This document shows positions 37,034 through 49,000 of a stretch of DNA of 64,000 bases, piece by piece; position 1 is the stretch's first letter; each line of letters opens with the position of its first letter. Both the position numbers and the translations under genes were made by a program. The notes beneath the pieces were generated by a model. It did not search any database. It saw nothing but the letters and a program-made list of their open reading frames with translations, and was not told the DNA's origin. This DNA is from Karalla daura (Eukaryota > Chordata > Actinopteri > Chaetodontiformes > Leiognathidae). Location of the stretch: the NCBI GenBank assembly GCA_029224185.1, contig CM055188.1:3473001-3537000 (forward strand), read 5' to 3'.

Positions 37034-40000
37034 GTGAGAGAAAGAAATAAGATTTACAGAGGCAAGACAGCCAAGAAATAAGGAACTTGCTGTTTGTCAC
37101 ATTTGCTTAAGGTGTCAAAAATATAATTTTTTTTTGTATTACAAAACCTGAGCAAGTAAATATAGATGCTAATGAATGTCAATTCATAAAACAGAAATTA
37201 ACTGAAGTAGTATCACATACACAGAATATTATGTCTAGTTTCAATTTCCATCGAAAGGTATAATGAATCTAGTATCTAATAGAGGTTAAACTATTAGATA
37301 CAAAGTGAACTAATCAAAAGATGAGATACAATGCTAAAGATGAGATACAATGCTAACAACTGTGTGATCTTTACAGAGGCTAGGTTTATGCATGTGTGTG
37401 CCTATATATGTGTTCTGCCTCAGCGGAATAGGCAGTGCTTTCTCTCTAATGCACCCAAACTTATTTTTGTATAGAGGAAGTGCAAACAGGAAGTCAGTCT
37501 GAGCTGTCTGTTGGCTCAAATTTCAGTTAATGTAAGCTGCTACTGAGAGGCTCACACAGTATTAAACACTGAAAAAAAATACACATCGTGTTGAGTGTAG
37601 ACCACTATTATCAAGAGGCTCCTTAGAGGTCATGACTATTTTGCTTCACAAGCCAGATATGCAACATGCCGGAAATGATACCTATAATTAAAAAAAATGT
37701 CATTGCACATCCCCCAGATGTGCAATGACACATCCCCCCAAAACTCTACATGAGCAGAAAAAAAAAACCTTGCTAGGTGTACAAGCATACAGGAGCTGTT
37801 ACGAATGTTCCTATTATACATTTCTTAAAAACTCAACTTTTGATTTAACACGGGTAAAAAAAAGTTTTAAATAATTTACCTACTATCACAAGAAGGATAT
37901 ATCTTGAGACCTCAGAGCCTTTATTTAGAGAAGATCAAAATACATTAAATACAATAAAATAAAAGCAGAATCTTCTTGATTCCAGATGCACCTGCTTGTG
38001 GTGGGAATTTAGAACATATGCGCACCTGGAAACTCATCAGGAGCTGATTCAGAGCCTAAAGATAAAATAAAATAAAATCAAAATATTATTGTCTTGCTTG
38101 CAGGCGTACACCGGTTCATGTCGGGAAAGTGGGGTACATGCTCCTGAAACAAAGCAATAAAAAGAGAAAGCAAAAAAAATAATTTGCTATTTAAATAAAA
38201 TGAAGCAAAGTTGACTTAAAGCTGTCAGTTCTTTAGCTTTGCGCTTCCTTGCCTCTGTCTAGAGTTGATGGCACACTGCAAAGTTGCCATGCTTTGTTTT
38301 GTGGGGCCGTCGATTCATATATTCTTTGCAAACTGCAACTAAGTCATTACAGATGAGACACACGCTTGGCATTTATGTGTCAAGCCCAGAACAAACAGTG
38401 GACTCAGGTGCAGATGAGCAGTGAAATTCAGGCTTTATTGAAGGTGTTCCAGGAACTCAGAAAATAAAACAGGCTATAGAACTTTATTTTAAATAAACTA
38501 TACTATAAAACTAAACCTAGCAAACAAAACCCTTGTGTCGCCCGGGAGCGCACGGCAACCTAAACTCTACTAAAGCACGTGTCTTCGAGAAGCTCATGGC
38601 TGCACTAAACTCTAGACTAAATCTTCCTGATGCACATGTCTTCCGGGAAGCTCACTGCCTAAATTATCTAACCTGACCAAACAAAAGAAAACTAGCTCTA
38701 AGGCTACAAAACTTAAAATGGCAATGAGGCGCAGGCTGTGACTGGCTTGAACAGAGGCTTCGGTGGCATGACAAACAAAACACTTCGGCACAAGACAGGG
38801 GAGACGCAGACTATTTATACAAGATGGAGTGATCACGGGCAGGTGTGACACAATCAGGGTAAAGAGGTTGCAGACGAGAGAAGGGCAAGTGACCTGGAAC
38901 GAGGGGAGAGTTAGGATTTCAAAATAAAACAGGAAATGACACATGACAGAAAACCCAGATGAGACAACCTCACCACGGCATGACATTATGAAGTCAAGTA
39001 GGATGAACGCATACTTCTCATTCCACTCCTCTTTGTATGTCCACTTTAATCTTTAATGCTTTTAGACAGTGACATTTTGTCTTGCTGCTAAGTAGCAATG
39101 TTTGCTCATTTTTGTGTCGAAGCACACAAAAATTAACACTATTATAATGCAAGAATACATTACTTACAGACATTCCAATTTTTTTTCTACAAATATTCAT
39201 TTTCAAAATGGAAATTATTCACATTTCTAATTAAATGTGTAGGGAGAATAGTTTTCTGGGTCTGTGTAACATATCAATGATTAAAGACAGCAGCTTTTTT
39301 ATCACCAAGTTAGTGGAGCTAAAACATAACACACAGATAGTCGGCAAAAAAAGTTACTTTAGCTATTTTAAAGACATGACTTTCTTAAATTACATTTTCC
39401 AAACATACAAGATATAGATAAGAAGGAAAAAATTCTGATTGATGTAATGTCTTGTCCCACCATTCACGTCAGAATAATGCTGCACTACACGTTTTCTTCG
39501 TGCTATTAAGTTTTCTTAGTGCTATTAAGACTGAATTTTTCCTTAGAGAAGCTTGATTTTTAATTTCCTAACCTCTGTTACAGAGCTGTGCAGATCCAAA
39601 AATGAGACCGTCTATCCTGGTTGAGAAAAATATGGAGCCTGCAATCAAGTACATCAACAAGAAATTCCCAAACATTGACTTCAGAGGAAACATTGTGAGC
39701 AGAACTGCAATCTTTGTGCAAAGTTGACTTGTTTTGTTTGCTTGTATATCTGCATAAACACGATATTTGTATTTTATGCCAGTTATTACATTGGTATTTT
39801 GGATGTTGACAAAGACTTAATAGATAAGTATCATGTAATCCATGAAAAATATGAAAAACAATGAATGGATTCATCAGATGGAAAGTGTAAATAATTGACT
39901 TTTCTTGTATTTGAATGGATTGTCTATGTCCCAAAGTAGTTATGAAATTTTTATTGTTAATTGCAGCAAAATCTGACCAGCATACAGAGACAGAAAACTG

Positions 40001-43000
40001 AAGTGCTGGCAGCCACAGCAAGCTACTATGACTCCTTCCTGGATGTCATAGAGTTCAGGGTAATTATTTTCCTGTCTCTTCTTAAATCTTTGACAACATC
40101 AAAGCATGTCATCAATAAAGCTCTGACAAACAATGAAAAACCAAAAAACTACAGAATTTTTTTTCACAAAACTGTAAATAGAGGCAACTCATTTTCTTTT
40201 AAATCACATATGTATTGTTTTACATATTTTGAGCTGCAAGCTACATTAACATTTCAAATCATTCATTAAAAAGATTAACTTCATGCAAGTTTTAAGTGTA
40301 ATGTCTCTGTGAAGCAGTTTGCTCCATCATTCTGAGATCCCAGTCACAGACTATTGAATAGAATAAGTGAAATTGAGAATAATTAAACTAACCATGAAGT
40401 TAAAGATGCAAATACACAGATCTATGTAAATAATAATGAGTTAGAATCTCAAACACGAGGTCCGATACGATTTTGATGTCAATCATTTAATCTAATTTCT
40501 CTCCATTATTCGTGCAGGATCATGTCTATGAGCTGCTGAATACCATTGATGCCTGTCAGTGCTTCTTTGATATTGTAAGTATCTCTTATGAAAGTTAACG
40601 AGAGACATGAAGTTAGATCCAGGGTCCCAAATTCCACTGTGGCTTTCAGTGGAAACATTGGAATACCATGCATCAGCATGGTACGGAACTGGCCCTACTG
40701 AGAACTGAGAGCTGAAGAGTTTAGGTAACTTTGGAAATGTAGTGATGTGAAAGCAATGATGGCCAATGAAGCAATTATGGCCACAACAGAAGTAAACACA
40801 GCCTTCTATAGGATAAATGTCGAAGTATATTTGGGCAATATACTGAACACTAAACTTCCCATGATTCTTTGCAAATGTGTGCAAATGATAAACACAATTT
40901 CAGGTGAACTGTGCAGGTGGCCTCTGCCACCAGTGCATCGAAGTGTGTGACTTGGTAAATGTGACTTATGTCATTATAAGCTCTCTGACTGATCATGAAG
41001 ACAAAATAAGTTCCACCCTGAACTATCTCTTTAGTTTTTTTGTTTTTTTGTTAGAATTTTTATATCAAGTGAAATGGGACTTTTCTGTCCGGTGTATTTC
41101 AGGTACATTTGTAATCTGGAATCTGACCAGCGCAGTAGATATTCAATGAAATAAGCATTTTTTCTCAGAAAATGTTATAGTTTATCCAGCATTATACTTT
41201 CCTTATCCTCAGACAAAACCCATATTCTATTCCTATTCCATATACGATGATGAAATACATTTAATGTATTTATTTGTTTTAATATGAAAATGTGGTAGAA
41301 TTAAATGGAATGGAATGCAATTGAATGTAACTATGTTAACTGTGTGACTGTGTCTCATGGTAAATTCAGTTACTGAGTACAACCCCACATTTTGGTTTTA
41401 GGCAATCAACTTTGACTTCACCAAAAACTATTTGGATCTCATCATCACATATGTGTCCATTATCATATTGCTCTCTCGCATTGACGACAAGAGAGCATTG
41501 GTGGGCATGTTCAACTGTGCCCATGAGATGACCAATGGGAGCAGGTGAGGAAATACAAAGCACTCATGAAGTACAGAGCAATGTAATTTACAATGTCAAT
41601 CAATTTGACTGACTTACACTTAGACTAATTTTTCAAAACTGCCATAGAAATAGCTGTCCACTGCTAACCTTTCTTGCTAAGCCCATTTTTCATGATACAC
41701 AGTAATACATGTTCAAATAACAACAACAGAATATGCAGGCGGTTATATGAGTGTGGGACATACATACACTATTATTACCAAAAGTATTCGCTCACCCATT
41801 CAAATGATCAGAATCAGGTGTCCTAATCACTTGGCCTGGCCCCAGGTGTATAAATTCAAGCACTCAGGCATGCAGACTGTGAAACAAGACATTTGTGAAA
41901 GAATGGGCCGCTCTCAGGAGCTCAGTGAATTCCAGCGTGGAACTGTCATAGGATGCCACTTGTGCAACAAATCCAGTCGTGAAATTTCCTCGCTCCTAAA
42001 TATTCCACAGTCAACTGTCAGCTCTATTATAACAAAATGGAAGCGTTTGGGAACAACAGCAACTCAGCCACGAAGTGGTAGGCCACGTAAAGAGACGGAG
42101 AGGGGTCAGCGGATGCTGAAGCGCATAGTGCAAAGAGGTCGCCGACTTTCTGCACAGTCAATTGCTACAGAGCTACAAACTTCATGTGACCTTCAGATTA
42201 GCCCAAGTACAGTACGCAGAGAGCTACATGGAATGGGTTTCCATGGCCCAGCAGCTGCAGCCAAGCCACACATCACCAAGTGCAATGCAAGGCCTCGGAT
42301 GCAATGGTGTAAAGCACGCCGCCACTGGCCTCTAGAGCAGTGGAGACGCGTTCTCTGGAGTGATGAATCACACTTTTCCATCTGGCAATCTGATGGACGA
42401 GTCTGGGTTTGGAGGTTGCCAGGAGAACGGTACATTTCAGATTGCATTGTGCCGACTGTGAAATTTGGTGGAGGAGGAATTATGGTATGGGGTTGTTTTT
42501 CAGGAGCTGGGCTTGGCCCCTTAGTTCCAGTGAAAGGAACATTGAATGCTTCAGGATACCAAAACATTTTGGACAATTCCATGCTCCCAACCTTGTGGGA
42601 ACAGTTTGGAGCGGGCCCCTTCCTCTTCCAACATGACTGTGCACGAGTGCGCAAAGCAAGGTCCATAAAGACGTGGATGACAGAGTCTGGTGTGGATGAA
42701 CTTGACTGGCCTGCACAGAGTCCTGACCTGAACCCGATAGAACACCTTTGGGATGAATTAGAGCGGAGACTAAGAGCCAGGCCTTCTCGACCAACATCAG
42801 TGTGTGACCTCACCAATGCGCTTTTGGAAGAATGGTCAAAAATTGCTATAAACACTCTCCTCAACCTTGTGGACAGTCTTCCCAGAAGAGTTGAAGCTGT
42901 AATAGCTGCAAAAGGTGGACCAACATCATATTGAATTCTATGAGTTAGGAATGGGATGGCACTTCAGTTCATAGAATGAGTAAAGGCAGGTGAGCGAATA

Positions 43001-46000
43001 CTTTTGGTAATATAGTGTAGCTAGTCCCTTGAATGATGGGCTTTTTCAATTATTTCACCACTCTCCCTAACAGTACTGACCGCTTAGTATTACCAGTATT
43101 GTATTCCACCTTGTCTCTTTCTTTGTGTCCCTGCATTAATTGCATACTGCACTGAATCCTGCAGTGAACCCTGCTATCCACGGCTTGGCCAGATGTTTGT
43201 GGAGTATGAACATCCCTGGAAGAAGCTCACAGAGGAGTTTGGTCCTCACACAAGGGTATGAACAGAATGTCCAGTACACAATATGAAATTTTATTTCTTC
43301 CCATATATGTTAATGCTTTGGCATGATACACTTGGTCTCGCATCAGTGCTAGCATGGCTACGCATTAAATGCAATCATGACGATGAAAACGATGGCAGCG
43401 GGAAAAGCTTTATATTGGTGAGAGTAGGAGGTGGAGTGTCAGAGTGGTAAAATTTGGTTGGTTAATTGCTTATTCCATATTGCTCATTCCATCAAACTCC
43501 TTTGTAATGTCACTTTGTAATGAAATTGTGCATGACATATATCAACATGATGAAGCATGGCTAGCTCTTGGCATATGTGATATAGGGAGTCGCTAAGACA
43601 CCATCTGCAGGAGGGGTGCCATCAGTGACTCTTGGCCTTGAGGAAAATAAATATTCCATTGCCACCACCCCCATCCATAATGTGGACAAATAAATAAACA
43701 AAAGTGTTCCTAAATTGTAATCACAATAAGGCAAGGTGTCATTTGTTGATAGTGACAGAATTTAGAAAACAAAAACAAAAAAAATGAAAAAAGATAACTG
43801 CAAGAAAAAGGGTGAATAATTGCAAAAAATGTGTGTATGTGTCTGTGTGTATGACAGACCAAAGTACCATATTAAAGTTTAAATTAAGTTTGTACACTGG
43901 GTGCATACTATACTGTAGCACACATACACTGCAGGTCAGTGATTATGAAGAATGTGTGCCTGTGATGTTTGTGTGTCTGTCACAGTTGCACATTTTGTCG
44001 GCAGAGGAGCAAACTCAAGGTATTTGGCCACAGGCTCTTTGAGAAAGCACTGCGGAAAAACTATGCAACCTATCAACATGTTCACAAGTTCATGCAATTT
44101 TGAAAGTTGAAACGAAGTTTACATGTCAAAGTATGGTGACAAAGCAAATGTTTGTTTGAAGATGCTTGCTTCTATGTGGAATATAAGCACATCACCATGC
44201 AAGAGAGGGTGTCAGGAGCACAGAGGTTCGATTTGGTGACTGTAATATAAAAACTGAGGCCACAGTTGCAAGTAAAATTGTTAACTCCAAGTTTGATTTG
44301 CAGTGGACGGAAAATGCATTGCAGCTTATGTAGAGGAGAGGGCAGAATATAGCACTGAGCACGTAGTTCGGTGCTGCCTCCAACTCTTCCATGGACACAA
44401 CAAACTACCTGGGGTTTCAATCAAGTGTTTATACTTTTACTGGATTTAGAAAGTAAAAAGCCCTCTAAGCACATGGACATTCTAAAAATGACAAGGTGCA
44501 GGACCTGTACACATTTTGACCACAGGACAGGGCAAACACAGTTATCACAGCAAAGGCAAGTCAGCCTTGAAAATGAAATGAATGATAAACAGCACATCTA
44601 GAAACGTTATCCCCACAGTGGAAAGTGGAATGTGTAAGTGGACACACTTAATGTAATGATGGGTTGTGTTAACAATAATCAAATCATGGTGGTTTAGTTT
44701 GTAGTAAAAGCTTTTGCATGTTGAGTGTGTTATGTTAATAACTGCTGTTGTAAATAACTGGTCTCACTTTCAGTTGTCTTGTCTGCAGCTCTTGCCTTCT
44801 CAGCATCATTCAGATGCTGGGAAAACTGAGGCCCTGGGCAGTCATAGAACCAACAGGGGTGCTATTATCAGGGTACTGCTGCAGCAATGCTGTTCAAAAT
44901 GGAAGCGGTAGTCAGATGCAGGGAGACAGTAATAGTTGATTATAGTAATAACAATAATTAAAATAATAAAACATATAATAGTAACATATGATCATAATAT
45001 AATAATAATATATAATAATAAAAATAATAATAACCGTTGATTGGTAGACTGGTGTACTAACTAGATGATACCAAACAGTGTCACTGGGAGCAGAGGCAGG
45101 ATACAGGACAGACACCACACCACTGCTCTAAAAGCATGTAGCACCAAGCTACTCTTGGATGGTGAGGAAACAAGCTGGCAGCTCTGAGAACATCCTCTGA
45201 CAACTGTACGTTGTGTACATTCTACAGGGGAGCAGTGGACATTGTACCATTGTACCTGTGTTGCGTACCACTGAGTGGTACTCAACACAGTGGTTGAGTG
45301 ACACCCAGTTATTGAGTTGCATTTGATGACTCAACACCAAGGTTATAATAGTTTAATAGTTTTTTTAATTTTTGTTTAGTTTTAATTGGTCTTGACTTTT
45401 TTCCCCTCTAATTCGGTTAGTATTTATCAGTTTTCGTAGTTTTCCAAATGCTTAGTTTTAGTTTAGTTTTTATTAGTTTTAGTACTAGTTTTAGTTTTTC
45501 AAACTGTCATGTCATGTGCATGATTCAAAAGATCAGAGATAAATATTTAGGTTCACCCAAAATATTTGGTTTTAAGATTCATATTTTATTTATATTTACA
45601 TATTTATATTCATATTTAACATTTACTTAAAACAATTTATATTTAACTAGAAAATTCCAGCGCGCTGAAATTTCGAGAGTGCTCCGAAACATGTGCCCGC
45701 CATCGAGTCACTAGCTGCCCCAACCCCCCCCCCCCCAAAGCCGAAGGAGAATTGCTCTTTTCGGCCATAACTTTGTATTAACATGCATGTTTAAGAGAGG
45801 CCGAGTGTGTGTGAGTGTGCCTGAAGTGTTTGTGTGTCTGTATGAGGTCATCAGTCAGCCTGCTCAAGCAGGACACTGTGAGAAGGTGCTGCTGATAAAC
45901 CATAAAACCTATCAACATGAAACTCAGTACACAGACAGACCACAAGTTTCTTGAAATTTTGAAATTAAAATGGAGTTTCTACCTCAAAGCATGGCGACGT

Positions 46001-49000
46001 AGCACATTTTTGTTTGAGGCGTTCCGATTTTCCCATTTAATTCTTATGGGAAAAAGCGAAATTGCCCAAGTGCTAAACATTTGGCTCTAGGGAGACAACG
46101 CTTGCACCTATCTGCAATGCGAAGACACCGTCACGCAGGGGACAGTCTCAGGAACGCCCTGATGCAATTTGGTGTGTGTACAATGAAAACTGAGGCCACA
46201 GTCGCGAGTAGAAGTGTAAAGTTTAACTTTGATCGCAGTGGTCAGAAAATGAATGGGGCCTATGGAGAGAAGAGGCTGCGCTGGCCTGACTCTGAGGCCG
46301 CCGTTTAAATTTTACAAAGCGCTCAGGTTTATGGCTGGCATCACACGAGAGAGCACAAATTTACCTACAAAACTGGAAAAAAGAATTTGTCTACTGCTTA
46401 CGGTTTGGCCGGGAGCAGCGTGAAAAGAGCAAAATGAGAGCTGATTCTTCAGCGATCCCGCACTCTGACAGTTGGTCTCTCCCCACTCTAACTTTTCAAA
46501 AAGCGCCAAACCCATGTGTTTTTGAGACGGCCTGGATGAAAAACGACACAAGGTATCAACATGCTGTCGGGTACGGGCAGAGACGACAAGTTTTCCTGCG
46601 TTTTGAAGTTTGAACGAAGTTTCTACGACAACGTATGGCTTTTGAGGGCGTTTGAGGGCGATTTTTTGAATTTTCTGGTTTTTCCCATTCATTTCTTATG
46701 GGGAAAATGTTGTTTTTTCGTCAATCTGTGTCAATTTTTAGGCTGCTCTAAATCAACGCGTACGGGAGAGTCTCCTGAACAAATCTTCTTTTTAACTTGT
46801 CCAGAATCTGGATTGTTTGGCGACAGCGGCCAATTAACTGTCTTTTTGGCAGTTTTTGGCCCCGGGGGCCAAAAACTGCAAGGTCGACATAAAACACACT
46901 TGCCAGGGCCGAGCCGCACGTTTTGATGTATCATTTGTGTGTCTGCGATCAGCGGTACTCAAGATACGCTCGATCGAAATTTTGCTATAATAATAATAAT
47001 AATAAGAAGAAGAATAAACACGGTGGAGAGTAATAGTGCTCCCTTTCGGAGCACTAAATAAACACGGTGTAGAATAATAGTGCTCCTTTTCATAGCACTA
47101 AATATAACTAACGCATTTCTAAGTTAGCAAATATTGTCGGATATGTGCTAAAAGTGACTTCATACCACTTTTTCAAGCACTATTTAAAGCTAAATGTCAC
47201 AAAATGTTTCTGTTATTTTCAGCATGAGCTATTTTACAAATGGCACCCCATATGTCTATAGTAGCATTCAGAGAAGATTTGATTTACAGGCCAGAGGACA
47301 AACACATGGACCTGTGGCTTACATGACAGGTCTGAAATCAGGAGAAGGGTTTAAGTTTGACCTACAGATGAAATCTTAACCTGCTGATTTACGCCCAAGG
47401 TTTGATCACATGTACTGTTACCCTGACTTAGTAAACCTGTAAATGTCGATGACATTTACGTGCCACTTTTGAGAATGATTTAATGATGATTCGAGGAACG
47501 TCTGTTGATATTATTATATAGTACTTCAACCCCACTTACTATTTACTGGTATCCAAACTGCACATTGAAAACATTCAGATTGAGATAAAAAGGATCAAAA
47601 CAAACCGGTAGAATTTACCGACTGTAAGACTATTATGACTCTTCACTTCACACCAAAAACTTGTTGTCTTATCAAATCCGCTGGCTTATACAACTTAATT
47701 GTCAATGCCTTCGTCATTCAGCATCAAGCTGTTAAGCAGCAGCAACTCTCCCAACGGTCAGATCTGTGGCAAGCAGAGGGGAACCTTCAGGGCCTTCTAC
47801 AACAGAGAAGGCCTAAAAAATTCTGAACCAAACAATACAAGTATGAAATAATTATGTTTTTTTTTTTCAATATCTGATTTGATCCAAACATTCAATACAT
47901 TTTCTCTCATCTATGCTCTCAAGTTAAGTTTACTGTCAAGTTCACCTCAGTAATGGAGGAGTTACTGTCCTGACACATGTTATCCCATCAGAATGGTCCG
48001 AATTATCGAAGCCCAGTCTGCTGGCTCAATGATTGGTTAGGACGTCACGAATCTCAGGGAAGGCCAAGCTACAGTATCTGTTTTTGTAGCAAGTGTGTTG
48101 GAAGAATTGACCAATCACTGTTTGATTTTAAGTGGGAAGGAGAAAAACAAAAGATTGTCGGCCTTCTTGAAGTCCCAACAGCGGGCAGAGACCCATTTAG
48201 TTGTAGTGGAATCTATGAAAACTTTGACTTTTCTTTGGCTTAATTGCTTAATTGCACATGGAGAGGTATTCACACTTCATTGCGACTTAAAAATACAGTC
48301 TTATATAGTTTTGTTTGAGGATGCTCATGAATTAATTTGTCAATGTGTTTATGGTTTGTTCTCAACAATGAGGGCTGAGGTGAAGGCCCAGGTGTAGTGC
48401 TCACAGTTCACCACTGGTGGCCAAGTCTGGTGTATGATGTGTATGAAGTTAAAGAGTGAATGTCAAAAGATGTGATGAGAGGTAACACGCTCTACCCCCT
48501 CTCACGAGTTAATGTTGGTATGTTGGTTTTAAGGGCGTCCAGAGCTTACTTTATTTTAAGAGGTGTGTAGCCCTTAATCTTACCCCTTCGTCTTGGTCAA
48601 GTTGAGAATTGGGACACCCCTAGAGTTCCTTTACCGCACACCACTACGCTTATCATCTACACCTGTGACAGTTCCACTCTGGTGAACAACTCTAAGAGAC
48701 TGGTTGATAATTATTAAAAGATGGACAACGTTCAGATAGAGAACCTTGCATAATCTGCTGGGAGATTCTGCAGGGCGTTGAATCCACTGCCCCTGCTCAA
48801 TCCATCTTTTAGAACCCCCACCTGCTTTATCAACACATGCCTAACCAACATGCCTGGGGAGTGCTGTGGTTGACTTTGACCTTGGGATGATCACAAATGA
48901 TCACAATGCCCCTTTTTTGACCCCTTTTCTGCCGGACTATGTTAACAGCCCAAAGTCGATGACCTAGCACTGTTTCGTGGGAGGATTCAGGGCTGCTGAC

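Larger units (their letters stand above)
38378..38985 (-). mobile_element. Solo LTR (608 bp) with 5-bp target duplication
   Basis: The ends are TGTCA...TGACA (TG...CA rule), flanked by TTATG at 38373-38377 and 38986-38990. Read on the minus strand it has LTR order: a U3 with TATAAATAG (38811-38819), then further down AATAAA (38434-38439 complement) near the 3' end. No internal retroviral-type genes are next to it, so this is a solo LTR left by recombination. It sits in intron 1 of nckap1l in antisense orientation. The retroelement family is not identified. Confidence 0.85.

Noticed and set aside
42193..42864. 223-residue minus-strand frame
   Set aside because: It is the antisense shadow of the DD34E transposase, which has clear catalytic motifs on the plus strand.
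45647..47096. Helitron call based on CTAG and hairpin
   Set aside because: CTAG is at the 5' end, not the 3' end, the 3' CTAA overlaps the stem, and no Rep/helicase is present. Kept only as a hypothesis about a Helentron-like non-autonomous element.
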